In this document: positions 8,956 through 18,598 of the stretch, piece after piece
How the letters are laid out: each line of letters opens with the position of its first letter
Numbering within the stretch: the first letter of the stretch is position 1
DNA from: JBEKCB01 sp052139675
Lineage (GTDB): Bacteria > Planctomycetota > Brocadiia > CAIUPP01
DNA length: 64,000 nt
NCBI GenBank assembly: GCA_052139675.1
Contig: JBKQWE010000062.1
Location: 8,682 to 72,681 of the forward strand
Reading direction: 5' to 3'
The notes under the pieces: model-generated
The model's input: only the letters and a program-made list of their open reading frames with translations
Database searches by the model: none
What the model was told of the DNA's origin: nothing
Made by a program: the position numbers and the translations under genes

Positions 8956-10428
8956 CTACTTGTTCGGAAGCACCAGGTACGCAGCGTTCTTCCCGCTTCG
9001 GACGCGCAACGCGACCATCGGCAATGAGCGAGCGGCCTGGACGGCGGCATTATATTCGGCCACGTTATGGACTTCCTTGCGCGCGATCTCTTCGATGAGG
9101 ACGCCGGGCTTGATGCCGGCCTGCTCAGCCGCCGAATCCGGGGCCACTCCCGCAACGAGCACGCCCTCGTTCATTTTGTATCCCAACTGCGCGGCGATCT
9201 CCGGCGTAAGGTCCTGGACGGTGATGCCCAGGAAAGCGGCGGCCGGCGCGGCAGGTTTCTCGCCCTCGCCCTCGCCCATCGCAGCCGCAGTCCGCTCGCC
9301 CAGAACCACCTCGACTTTCTGCGTCTTGCCGTCGCGGAGGATTTCGACGGAGACTTTGTCTCCGGGCGCCATGGAGGCGACCGCCTCCTGCACTTCCTGG
9401 GGACCTTTCACGGCATGTCCGGCGATCCGGGTGATGATGTCCCCGTTTTTCAACCCCGCCTTCCCGGCCGGAGAATCGGGGTTGACCTGCGAGATGAGCA
9501 CGCCTTTGGCGCCGTCGGCGCCCAGCGATTGAGCCAGCTCGGGCGTCAGCTCCTGAATCCCGATGCCGAGGAACCCGCGCGTGACCTTGCCCTTCGTCCT
9601 CAGCGCGGCGAGCACCTTCTTCGCCGTGTTGCTGGGGATGGCCATGCCGATTCCGGCGAACGCGCCGCTCGGACTCGTGATCGCCGCGTTGATCCCGATG
9701 ACCTCGCCGCGGATGTTCGCCAGCGGCCCGCCGCTGTTGCCCGGGTTGATGGCCGCGTCGGTCTGAATCAGGTTCTCGTACGTCGCCAGGCCGATGCGCC
9801 GGCCCATGGCGCTGATAATGCCGGCCGTCACGGTGTGGTCCAGGCCGAACGGGTTCCCCACCGCGACCACCCAGTCGCCGACTTCCATCTTGCTCGAGTC
9901 GCCCAACGTGGCGGCCTGGAGGCCGGTCGCCTCGATCTTGATCAGCGCCAGGTCCGTATCCGGGTCCGCCCCGATCAGCTTGGCTTCGTACTCGGCCGGG
10001 CCGGCCACGAAGAGCTTGACCGTGATCTTGCCCGCGCCGTTGACCACGTGATTGTTCGTCAGGATGTATCCGTCCGGATCCACGACCAGGCCGGAGCCGA
10101 GCCCGTGCTCGCTGAACTTCCTGGGGATGTCCTGGCCGAAGAAGCGTTTCATCAGCTCGTCGCCGAACGGGTTGCCCGGCATTTCGGAATACGGCTGCAT
10201 CGTGACCTCGCGCGTGGTCTCGACGTGCGCAACGGTCGGCTCGAGCATCTCGCCGACTTGCCGGAAGACCCGCGAGAGGCTCTCGGCGACGGCGATATCC
10301 TGCGGCGACGCCGGCGCGGCCGGCGGATCGCTGGACAAGCCGGCCGACGCCGTGACGCCGATCGCTAATGCGCAGGCGGCCAGCCAAACGATGTGACGCG
10401 CTTTCCGGTTCGTATGCTTGATCATCAT
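8956..10428 (-). CDS. degP: Periplasmic serine protease HtrA/DegP with two PDZ domains
   Basis: 490 residues. A signal peptide (residues about 10-31) is followed by a trypsin-like domain with His in ILTNNHVV, Asp in DPDTDLALIK and Ser in GNSGGPL. Two PDZ domains follow, starting at GFLGIGIQELTPE and AFLGITVQDLTPE. The triad and oxyanion residues are intact, so an active chaperone-protease is expected. AGGAA lies upstream of the ATG; a second ATG follows immediately. A promoter TTGACA-17-TAGCCT and a small GC hairpin in the leader precede it. It is divergent from glgB. Confidence 0.93.
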   Translation of the reverse strand: MMIKHTNRKARHIVWLAACALAIGVTASAGLSSDPPAAPASPQDIAVAESLSRVFRQVGEMLEPTVAHVETTREVTMQPYSEMPGNPFGDELMKRFFGQDIPRKFSEHGLGSGLVVDPDGYILTNNHVVNGAGKITVKLFVAGPAEYEAKLIGADPDTDLALIKIEATGLQAATLGDSSKMEVGDWVVAVGNPFGLDHTVTAGIISAMGRRIGLATYENLIQTDAAINPGNSGGPLANIRGEVIGINAAITSPSGAFAGIGMAIPSNTAKKVLAALRTKGKVTRGFLGIGIQELTPELAQSLGADGAKGVLISQVNPDSPAGKAGLKNGDIITRIAGHAVKGPQEVQEAVASMAPGDKVSVEILRDGKTQKVEVVLGERTAAAMGEGEGEKPAAPAAAFLGITVQDLTPEIAAQLGYKMNEGVLVAGVAPDSAAEQAGIKPGVLIEEIARKEVHNVAEYNAAVQAARSLPMVALRVRSGKNAAYLVLPNK

Positions 10429-10471
10429 GAGAGCGTTCCTTTCCTCGAGGATTATCTCTGCGGCTTCAGGG

Positions 10472-10490
10472 CCGGGCGCCCGACGCCCGG
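10472..10490. repeat. Small GC hairpin in the htrA leader
   Basis: CCGGGCG and CGCCCGG pair across five bases between the htrA promoter and its start codon. It could influence leader structure; no regulator is known. Confidence 0.3.
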
Positions 10491-10515
10491 AATCGTTCCC
10501 GAAGACCCCAATTCG

Positions 10516-10544
10516 AGGCTACGCCGGACGGCTGTCTTTGTCAA
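10516..10544 (-). promoter_or_regulatory. htrA promoter
   Basis: On the minus strand: TTGACA, 17 bp, TAGCCT. It is back-to-back with the glgB promoter, only about 30 bp away. Confidence 0.65.
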
Positions 10545-10573
10545 GGGCATTCCCGAAAAGGCCGGGCGCATGA

Positions 10574-10602
10574 TTGACATCGGCCCGGAATCCACCTAAA
10601 CT
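10574..10602 (+). promoter_or_regulatory. glgB promoter
   Basis: TTGACA, 17 bp, TAAACT, followed by AAGGAGG and the glgB ATG at 10629. This leaves a leader of about 20 nt. Confidence 0.7.
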
Positions 10603-10628
10603 GAATTCTTAAGGAGGGCGCTGATACG

Positions 10629-12533
<1,905 letters not shown>

Positions 12534-12642
12534 GCCGCCGGCAACTGTCCCAAATCACGACAGCACTATAACCAGATACTACACAGGTGTTTACAACACA
12601 CTGGGTTCGTTTTTTCAAATGGTCTTGACCGTAACCAATGCT

Positions 12643-12724
12643 CTCTCGCCAAGCCGCTAAGAGTGCTGAGAGAAACATCATCAGGTTATTTCCGTTCTTT
12701 GCGCTCTTTGCGTCTTGGCGAGAG
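12643..12724. repeat. Palindromic repeat, CTCTCGCCAAG family
   Basis: CTCTCGCCAAG at 12643-12653 is the exact reverse complement of 12714-12724. The pairing continues imperfectly for about 30 bases per arm through GAGNGC/GCNCTC blocks. It would form a long hairpin. Confidence 0.7.
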
Positions 12725-12810
12725 AATTTCTTTCGCTATGCGAACGTCAATAGCAAAAAACAGCCGTTATTATAACACGCGATTTTCGTCGTGGACCGGG
12801 CGGGTGAATT

Positions 12811-12893
12811 GAGTGCGCTTCGCAGCGGTTTCAGTGCGCTTGGGAGCGGTTTAAGTGCGCTTCGGTGCGCTTCGTAGCGGTTTGAGTGCGCTT
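12811..12893. repeat. Tandem repeat, about 21 bp, four copies
   Basis: The unit AGTGCGCTTCGNAGCGGTTT starts at 12812, 12832, 12853/12864 (one copy carries a partial duplication) and 12884, ending in a T run. Copies differ at one or two bases. Not a CRISPR, because there are no unique spacers. Confidence 0.75.
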
Positions 12894-12948
12894 TTTTCGG
12901 CGACCTGGATTTGACAGCAAAGCCAGGATAGCGCCGCGCGCAATCGTA

Positions 12949-13023
12949 CTCGTCCTCGTCGTCGTCCTCGTCCTCGGCCGTTCGAAACGGAAATCCGAGG
13001 ACGAGAGCGAGGACGAGGACGAT
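12949..13023. repeat. Palindromic repeat, CGTCCTCGTC family
   Basis: A CTCGTC-rich left arm pairs with a GACGAG-rich right arm around a loop containing TTCGAAACGG. It lies directly downstream of the gamma-subunit gene (minus strand). Confidence 0.7.
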
Positions 13024-13037
13024 AAACTGCAACGCGC

Positions 13038-13622
13038 CTATGCGGATCGCTCGGCGAGCTCTTCGCCCTTGTGGAACGCCCGCCGGTTGATGTCGAGGAG
13101 GTGCGTCTTGCCCTTGCCGATTTGTTCCATCTCGTCGAGCACGGCGGCTGAGGAAACGACTTTCCGCGCGGCGCAGTACGCGCCGAGCATGATGACGTTC
13201 GTCACGAGCACCGATCCGATCTCGCTCGCTGCCTGCGTCGCCGGGATCGGCAGGCACCGGCCGCGAGCGGCGCGCTCCACCGCCGGGTCGGCTTGCGCCA
13301 GCGAGGAATTCAGCAGCAGCAGCCCGTCGTCGCCGAGCTGGTTCCGGAACTTGTCGTACGAAAGCTGGTTGAAGAGGAACAGCGTGCTGGCTTCCTCTAC
13401 GGAGGGCGAGTAGATCGGCTCGTCGGAGATCACGATGTGGCAGTACGCGGTGCCGCCGCGGACCTCGGCGCCATAGCAGGGGAAGTAGGTCACCTCGCGG
13501 CCCTCGCGCATCGCGGCGGAGACGAGGAGCTTGCCCATCGTCATCACGCCCTGGCCGCCGAACCCCGCGATTATGACCCGTTCCGTCACGGCTTCGTCGT
13601 GCTCCAATAAGCGGTTATTCAT
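13038..13622 (-). CDS. 2-oxoacid:ferredoxin oxidoreductase, gamma subunit
   Basis: About 194 residues with the gamma-domain signature IIAGFGGQGVMTMGKLL, followed by YFPCYGAEVRGGTAYCHIVIS, as in KorC/VorC proteins. It completes an alpha-beta-gamma complex that oxidatively decarboxylates 2-oxoacids to acyl-CoA while reducing ferredoxin. The start is uncertain. The frame is open back to 13685, but those codons belong to a dispersed repeat (peptide GILRCAQND). ATG 13622 or GTG 13589 (before TERVIIAGFGG) are the realistic starts. Last gene of the operon. Confidence 0.88.
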   Translation of the reverse strand: MNNRLLEHDEAVTERVIIAGFGGQGVMTMGKLLVSAAMREGREVTYFPCYGAEVRGGTAYCHIVISDEPIYSPSVEEASTLFLFNQLSYDKFRNQLGDDGLLLLNSSLAQADPAVERAARGRCLPIPATQAASEIGSVLVTNVIMLGAYCAARKVVSSAAVLDEMEQIGKGKTHLLDINRRAFHKGEELAERSA

Positions 13623-13643
13623 GAGGGAATCGTCGCCGGCGAA

Positions 13644-13758
13644 GTCATTCTGAGCGCAGCGAAGAATCCCACACGCGGAGCGCATTCGAGCCGGCGCGTG
13701 TGAGATGCTTCGCCGTTCGGCCCTGAGCTCACGGCCGAACGGCTTCGCTCAGCATGAC
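13644..13758. repeat. Nested palindromic repeat, GTCATTCTGAG family
   Basis: GTCATTCTGAGCG at the left pairs with CGCTCAGCATGAC at the right. Inside sits a second hairpin, GTTCGGCC / GGCCGAAC (13715-13722 / 13733-13740). It occupies the gap between the beta and gamma subunit genes. The same family recurs at 34647-34731. Confidence 0.75.
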
Positions 13759-13780
13759 AATCTGCCTCATGACTTACGCG

Positions 13781-14521
13781 TTACGTGCTCCAATCCTTGA
13801 CGATCCCGAGCGGGAAGGTCTTGACCATCTCCTTCTCGATGAACTCCATCGCCTCCGCCGGAGGCATCCGCCAGTAGGTGGTGCAGGGGCTGAGAATTTC
13901 CACGAGGCTGAAGCCTTTTTTCTGGTCCTGCGTGTCGAAGGCGCGCTCGATCAGGCGCTTGGTCTCGCGGACGCGCTTGGGCGAGGTGATCGTCGTGCGC
14001 GCCAGGAACGCCGTGCGCTCGAGCGTGCTGAGGAGTTCGCAGACGCGGATCGGGCAGCCCTCCGTCAGCGGGTTGCGGCCGAGCGGCGAGGTCGAGGTCT
14101 TCATGTTCACCAGCGTCGTCGGCGCCATCTGGCCGCTGGTCATGCCGTAGACGGCGTTGTTGATGAAGATGATGGTGAAGTTCTCGCCGCGGTTGGCGGC
14201 GTGGATCGTCTCGCCCATGCCGATCGCGGCGAGGTCGCCGTCGCCCTGGTAGGTGAACACGAACTTGTCCGGGTGCGCGCGCTTGATGCCCGTGGCCACC
14301 GCCGGAGTCCTGCCGTGCGCGGCCTCGGTCATATCAATGTCCAGGTAATCGTAGGCGATCACCGCGCAGCCGACCGGCGCGACGCCGATGGTCCGCGCCC
14401 GCATGCCGCGCTCGTCGAGAATTTCCGCCAGGATCCTGTGCGCGATGCCGTGGCCGCATCCCGGGCAGTAATGCGTCTGCACCGGGAGCAGCGTCTTCGG
14501 ACGGTGATACTGTTTGGCCAT
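13781..14521 (-). CDS. 2-oxoacid:ferredoxin oxidoreductase, beta (TPP-binding) subunit
   Basis: 246 residues. HYCPGCGHG and VGCAVIAYDYLD precede the thiamine diphosphate motif QGDGDLAAIG ... NNAVYGMTSGQMAP. CPGCGH cysteines plus a later CTTYW cysteine could ligate the beta-subunit [4Fe-4S] cluster, as in KorB/VorA. It binds TPP and catalyses decarboxylation. It follows the alpha gene after a 150 bp gap that carries a palindromic repeat. Confidence 0.93.
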   Translation of the reverse strand: MAKQYHRPKTLLPVQTHYCPGCGHGIAHRILAEILDERGMRARTIGVAPVGCAVIAYDYLDIDMTEAAHGRTPAVATGIKRAHPDKFVFTYQGDGDLAAIGMGETIHAANRGENFTIIFINNAVYGMTSGQMAPTTLVNMKTSTSPLGRNPLTEGCPIRVCELLSTLERTAFLARTTITSPKRVRETKRLIERAFDTQDQKKGFSLVEILSPCTTYWRMPPAEAMEFIEKEMVKTFPLGIVKDWST

Positions 14522-14552
14522 TACTCACTTCTGCTCAACAAAGACAACGCCC

Positions 14553-14653
14553 GTTTTTCACCACGAAGGGCACGAAGAGCACGAAGGAAAGAATTGAGAA
14601 CTAAAATATTGCGCCTCCGTTCTCCGTGACCTTCGTGCCCTTCGTGGTAAAAA
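14553..14653. repeat. Palindromic repeat, CACCACGAAGGGCACGAAG family
   Basis: TTTTTCACCACGAAGGGCAC and the reverse complement ending in GTGGTAAAAA flank an AT-rich centre. The arms are about 24 bp. It separates the alpha and beta subunit genes within one operon. Confidence 0.75.
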
Positions 14654-14672
14654 TTTCCTCGTGAAAACTGCG

Positions 14673-15734
14673 TCATTTTTTCGCCGCCAGCGACTCGGCG
14701 GCCTGGAGCACTTCGGCTGTGGTCGGTGCGCCGCCGCCGCTGCGGCCGACGAAGCCGACCGGCGCGCGGCCCTCGACGGCCAGGCGCACGTCCTCGACCA
14801 TCTGCCCGGCGCTCATCTCGACGACGAGGAATTTCTTGCCGCGCTCCGCCCAGCGGCGGATGACCTCGCCGGGGAACGGCCAGAGCGTGATCGGGCGGAT
14901 GAGGCCCAGCTTCAGCCCGCGCTTCTTCGCCATCCGCGCCGTCTCCAGCGACAGGCGCGCCGACGTGCCGTACGCGACTAGGAGGACGTCCGCCTCCTCC
15001 GCGTCGCGCTCGTCGTAGCGGACCTCGCGCCGGCGGATCAGCTCGAATTTCGCCTGGAGATGCTTGCAATGTTCCGCCAGCACGCCGGCAGGAAGGTAGA
15101 ACGACCGGACGATCCGCCGCGGCCGGCCGTCGGCGCCGGTCAGCGCCCAATCCTTCGGCGGCAGCTCTCGATGCGGCGGCGCGCGGAACGAGCAAGGCTC
15201 CATCATCTGCCCGATCTGCCCGTCCGCGAGCACCATCACCGGCGTGCGGTAGAGGTCGCCCAGGTCGAACGCCAGCATCACGAACTCCGCGAACTCGTCC
15301 ACGCTGTACGGCGCGAGCACGATGATGTGGTAATCGCCGTGCCCGCCGCCCTTCGTCGCCTGCCAGTAATCGCCCTGCGAGGGTTCGATGTTACCCAGTC
15401 CCGGCCCGCCGCGCATGACGTTGACGATGACCACGGGCAGCTCGGCCCCGGCGCAATAGCTGATCCCTTCCTGCTTGAGGCTGATGCCGGGGCTGGAGGA
15501 GGAAGTCATCGTGCGCCGGCCGGCCGCCGCCGTGCCGAAGCACATGTTGATCGCCGCGAGCTCGCTCTCGGCCTGGATAAACACGCCACCCGCTTCCGGC
15601 ATGTGGTGGGCCATGTAGGCGGTCAGCTCGTTCTGCGGCGTGATGGGGTAGCCGTAGTAGTAGCGGCACCCGGCGCGGATCGCCGCCTCGCCCGCCGCTT
15701 CGTTGCCCGTGATCAGGATGCGTTCTTCCGGCAC
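14673..15734 (-). CDS. 2-oxoacid:ferredoxin oxidoreductase, alpha subunit (VorB/KorA-like)
   Basis: 353 residues. It starts ILITGNEAAGEAAIRAGCRY and has YGYPITPQNELTAYMA and EAELA-type ESELAAINMCFGTAAAGRR, typical of the alpha chain. The PQNE form is common in the VorB branch, which acts on branched-chain 2-oxoacids, but specificity is not certain. Translation starts at GTG. A perfect-looking promoter (TTGCAG-17-TATAAT) lies at the end of mutY and gives a leader of about 70 nt with an inverted repeat. No ferredoxin-type delta subunit is encoded nearby. Confidence 0.9.
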   Translation of the reverse strand: MPEERILITGNEAAGEAAIRAGCRYYYGYPITPQNELTAYMAHHMPEAGGVFIQAESELAAINMCFGTAAAGRRTMTSSSSPGISLKQEGISYCAGAELPVVIVNVMRGGPGLGNIEPSQGDYWQATKGGGHGDYHIIVLAPYSVDEFAEFVMLAFDLGDLYRTPVMVLADGQIGQMMEPCSFRAPPHRELPPKDWALTGADGRPRRIVRSFYLPAGVLAEHCKHLQAKFELIRRREVRYDERDAEEADVLLVAYGTSARLSLETARMAKKRGLKLGLIRPITLWPFPGEVIRRWAERGKKFLVVEMSAGQMVEDVRLAVEGRAPVGFVGRSGGGAPTTAEVLQAAESLAAKK

Positions 15735-15758
15735 GGATATCCCGCTCCGTTTTGTGCC

Positions 15759-15808
15759 TAGTCGCGAAAGCTCCGCCGCGCATTCGAGACCATGGCGAAA
15801 CGCGACTA
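15759..15808 (-). repeat. Inverted repeat in the oxidoreductase operon leader
   Basis: TAGTCGCG (15759-15766) and CGCGACTA (15801-15808) can pair in the 5' untranslated RNA between the promoter and the GTG start. Possible leader hairpin; function unknown. Confidence 0.4.
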
Positions 15809-15812
15809 CGCA

Positions 15813-15841
15813 ATTATATCAGCGCTCCTTTTGCCCTGCAA
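15813..15841 (-). promoter_or_regulatory. Promoter of the 2-oxoacid oxidoreductase operon
   Basis: Minus strand TTGCAG, 17 bp, consensus TATAAT. It overlaps the last codons of mutY, so the operon can be expressed independently of mutY. Confidence 0.7.
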
Positions 15842-16958
15842 CGCTGCGAGCGGTTGAGCCGTTTCTAGACGCCATCCGCAACTCGGCGATGACTTTGCGG
15901 TTGGCGCTTGGGAAGGCGTAATGGTCCAGTTCGTCCGGCCTCACCCAGCGCCATTCGGCGCAGCCGAGCGCGCGCGGGACTCCGGAGAGGTACCGGCATT
16001 CGTAAACGTGCAGGGTGATCCGGAAGTGCGTATAGGCGTGCGGGACGGAGATGAGCGGGCGAACGATTTTCACGCGGATGCCGAGTTCCTCGCGGATTTC
16101 GCGCGTCAGGCAGCGTTCGAGCGATTCGTTCTCCTTTCGCTTGCCGCCGGGGAATTCCCAAAGCCCGCCGAGCAATCCTTCCGGCTTCCGCCGATCAATC
16201 AGGATTAGCTTTCCACGCCGCACCACTCCGGCCGCTACTACGTAATGCGTAGTAGCGCGCCGACGCGAGCGCACGGGAAGGGAGCGCTGCTCGCCGTGCG
16301 CCCTGGCGAGGCACCAAATCGCGACGGGGCAGACGGTGCAGCGCGGATTTCGCGGGACGCAGACCGTCGCGCCAAGGTCCATGAGCGCCTGGTTGAAATC
16401 GCCGGCATGACCAGGCGGGAGCAATTCTTGCGCCATGTCCCAGAGGTTTCTCTGCGTCCGGCTCTGGCGCGGATTCCGTCGAATGCGGAAGACGCGGCAG
16501 AGAACGCGCGCGACGTTGCCGTCGAGCATCGGCGCGTCGCGGCCGAAGGCGATGCTGCTGATCGCGCCGGCGGTGGACCGGCCGATGCCGGGCAGCTTCA
16601 TCAACTCCTCCGGCGATTCCGGCAATCGGCCGCCGCAGTCGGATGAAATGATCTTCGCCGCGCGGTGGAGATTGCGCGCGCGGGCGTAATAGCCGAGTCC
16701 TTCCCACGCCTTCATCACCGCGTCGGCCGGCGCTTGGGCCAGGGCGCGCACGGACGGGAACCGGCGCAGGAAGCGGCGGAAATACGGCTTGACCGTTTCC
16801 ACCTGCGTCTGTTGCAGCATGATCTCGGAGACCCAGACGCGATACGGAGCGCTCGTGCGCCGCCATGGCAGGTCGCGCCGGCGGCGGCCGTACCATTTCA
16901 GGAGCGCGCGTCGGATCGTTCCGCGGATTTCCGGTTCCACTTCAAGTCGCCTTTTCAA
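15819..16958 (-). CDS. mutY: A/G-specific adenine glycosylase
   Basis: 379 residues. The glycosylase domain shows PWR, SEIMLQQTQV, helix-hairpin-helix LPGIGRSTAGA, the catalytic Asp region MLDGNVARVLCR and the [4Fe-4S] loop C-x6-C-x2-C-x5-C (CVPRNPRCTVC...C). A C-terminal NUDIX-like domain (GLWEFPGGKRK ... REIREELG) recognises 8-oxoG. It removes adenine mispaired with 8-oxoguanine. The frame opens with TTG at 16958; GTG 16940, with AAGG upstream, is an alternative. A 10-bp-arm palindrome lies in frame in the linker between the two domains. Confidence 0.94.
   Translation of the reverse strand: MKRRLEVEPEIRGTIRRALLKWYGRRRRDLPWRRTSAPYRVWVSEIMLQQTQVETVKPYFRRFLRRFPSVRALAQAPADAVMKAWEGLGYYARARNLHRAAKIISSDCGGRLPESPEELMKLPGIGRSTAGAISSIAFGRDAPMLDGNVARVLCRVFRIRRNPRQSRTQRNLWDMAQELLPPGHAGDFNQALMDLGATVCVPRNPRCTVCPVAIWCLARAHGEQRSLPVRSRRRATTHYVVAAGVVRRGKLILIDRRKPEGLLGGLWEFPGGKRKENESLERCLTREIREELGIRVKIVRPLISVPHAYTHFRITLHVYECRYLSGVPRALGCAEWRWVRPDELDHYAFPSANRKVIAELRMASRNGSTARSVAGQKER
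16233..16257. repeat. In-frame palindrome inside mutY
   Basis: CGCTACTACG and CGTAGTAGCG pair perfectly around TAATG. It encodes part of RATTHYVVAAG in the linker before the NUDIX domain. Its base composition stands out from the surrounding GC-rich codons. Confidence 0.6.
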
Positions 16959-17075
16959 CGTCGGCTGGCGGCGAAACCGCGACTATGAAATAATAACATG
17001 AACGCGATTTAACGAGAAGGACGACAGAGGCTTGGAACCGCCGAGCGATGACGCGAGCGGGCGAGCGCCATCTGT

Positions 17076-17149
17076 CGCCGCAGATGAACGCCGATACGAA
17101 TTAACTTTTTTTGTTCCTCTTATCTGTGTTCATCGGCGTTCATCGGCGG
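17076..17149. repeat. Palindromic repeat, CAGATGAACGCCGAT family
   Basis: CGCCGCAGATGAACGCCGAT and ATCGGCGTTCATCGGCGG form the arms around a T-rich centre. It lies between the divergent mutY and rimO genes and borders the rimO start region. Confidence 0.7.
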
Positions 17150-17180
17150 TTTCAATATCTCTTTTGTGTGATTATTAGTT

Positions 17181-18518
17181 ATGCAAGCAGCAGGGAACAT
17201 GAAGACCGGTCCTCGCATCCACCTCGTCACGCTCGGCTGCGCGAAGAACCTGGTGGACTCGGAGCGCATCCTCGGAAGGCTGGCCGTCGCGGGCGCGGTC
17301 ATCGCGACGACGCCGGACGAGGCGGACATCCTCATCGTCAACACCTGCGGCTTCATCGCCGCGGCGAAGGAGGAATCCATCCAGGCGGCGCTGCGCCTTT
17401 CGCAGTTCAAGCAGGCGGACCCGCGCCGGAAACTGATCGTCATGGGCTGCCTGGCCCAGCGCTACGCGCCGTCGCTGCGCCGGCAATTGCCCGAGGTGGA
17501 CGGGATCTTCGGACTCGGCGAAGAGGACGCGATCCTCGCCGCGTGCGGCCTGCGACTACAGGATCGCGAAGAGCCCGGGCGGCTTCTTCTGACGCCGCGC
17601 CACACGGCCTATCTGCGGATCGCCGACGGCTGCGACAACTGCTGCGCGTACTGCGCGATCCCGGCGATCCGCGGCCCGTTCCGAAGCCGGCCCGCCGGGG
17701 AGATTCTCAAGGAAGCGCGCGAGCTGGTCGCTTCCGGCGCGCGCGAGCTGAATGTGATCGGGCAGGACACGACGCTCTACGGCGCGGACCGGCCCGGCTC
17801 GCCGCGCATCCATGAGCTGCTGGCGCTCATCGCCCGGACGCCGCGGCTGCGCTGGCTGCGGTTGCTCTACACGCACCCGGCGCACTTCACGCCGGAGCTC
17901 ATCGAGGCGTACCGGACGCTGCCGAAACTGTGCCCGTACGTGGACCTGCCGCTGCAGCACCTGAACGACGACATCCTTCGGCGCATGGGCCGGCGCGTTT
18001 CGCACGCGCAGGTGCTCGACCTGATCGGCCGCATCCGCGAGCGCGTGCCGGGCGTGGCCATCCGCACCTCGTTCATCGTCGGTTTCCCGGGCGAGACGCG
18101 GCGGCAATTCGATGAACTGCTCGAGAGGGTGCGCGAGCTGCGATTCGACCACCTCGGCGCGTTCGCGTATTCGCGCGAGGAGGGCACGCGCGCGGCCTCG
18201 ATGCCCGGCCAGCTCTCCGAGCGGACGAAGGCCCGCCGGCTGGGCGAACTCATGCGCGCGCAGCAGGAGATTGTGCTGCGCCGGAACCGCGCGATGAAGG
18301 GGACTGAGTTGGAGGTCGTCGTCGAGGAGCCGGCGCCCGGTCGGCGCGACCGCTGGATCGCCCGCTCGCGCATGCAGGCGCCGGACGTGGATGGCGTAAC
18401 GTTCGTCTCGGGAAAGAACCTGCACGCCGGCCGGTTCGTCCAAGTGACGGTCACCGGGTCGAGCGGTTACGACCTCATCGCGGAGTGCAAAGTGCAAAAT
18501 GCAGAGTGCAAAGTGTAA
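17181..18518 (+). CDS. rimO: Ribosomal protein S12 methylthiotransferase
   Basis: 445 residues. The N-terminal MTTase domain (LVTLGCAKNLVDSE, NTCGFI, MGCLAQRY) holds three cluster cysteines. The radical SAM domain has the CxxxCxxC motif in GCDNCCAYCAIP, and the C-terminus is a TRAM domain. It methylthiolates Asp of ribosomal protein S12 through two [4Fe-4S] clusters. ATG 17181 and 17199 are both possible; the second directly follows AGGGA. The last codons (AECKVQNAECKV) are made of a dispersed palindromic repeat, so the C-terminal tail is not native family sequence. Confidence 0.95.
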   Translation: MQAAGNMKTGPRIHLVTLGCAKNLVDSERILGRLAVAGAVIATTPDEADILIVNTCGFIAAAKEESIQAALRLSQFKQADPRRKLIVMGCLAQRYAPSLRRQLPEVDGIFGLGEEDAILAACGLRLQDREEPGRLLLTPRHTAYLRIADGCDNCCAYCAIPAIRGPFRSRPAGEILKEARELVASGARELNVIGQDTTLYGADRPGSPRIHELLALIARTPRLRWLRLLYTHPAHFTPELIEAYRTLPKLCPYVDLPLQHLNDDILRRMGRRVSHAQVLDLIGRIRERVPGVAIRTSFIVGFPGETRRQFDELLERVRELRFDHLGAFAYSREEGTRAASMPGQLSERTKARRLGELMRAQQEIVLRRNRAMKGTELEVVVEEPAPGRRDRWIARSRMQAPDVDGVTFVSGKNLHAGRFVQVTVTGSSGYDLIAECKVQNAECKV

Positions 18519-18598
18519 AGTGCAAAGTGAACGGCTTTAGCTAATGATGCGCGCCGGGCACTTCTCATTTTTCATTTTGCACTTTGCATTTTCACTGT
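18484..18598. repeat. Palindromic repeat, GTGCAAAATGC family, shared by two gene ends
   Basis: Iterated GTGCAAAGTGCAAA blocks on the left face CATTTTGCACTTTGCATTTT on the right. The left arm holds the stop codon of rimO and the right arm the stop codon of the convergent YfhO-like gene. Confidence 0.8.

Larger units (their letters stand above)
12534..13037. other. Gene-free, repeat-filled interval
   Basis: About 500 bp between glgB and the oxidoreductase gamma gene. It holds two long inverted repeats and a 21-bp tandem repeat, annotated separately. No coding frame is supported. Confidence 0.6.

Noticed and set aside
12811..12893. CRISPR array
   Set aside because: Units are contiguous tandem copies without spacers, and no cas genes are present.
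13623..13685. N-terminal extension of the gamma subunit (peptide GILRCAQND)
   Set aside because: Encoded by a dispersed palindromic repeat, a well-known source of false starts.
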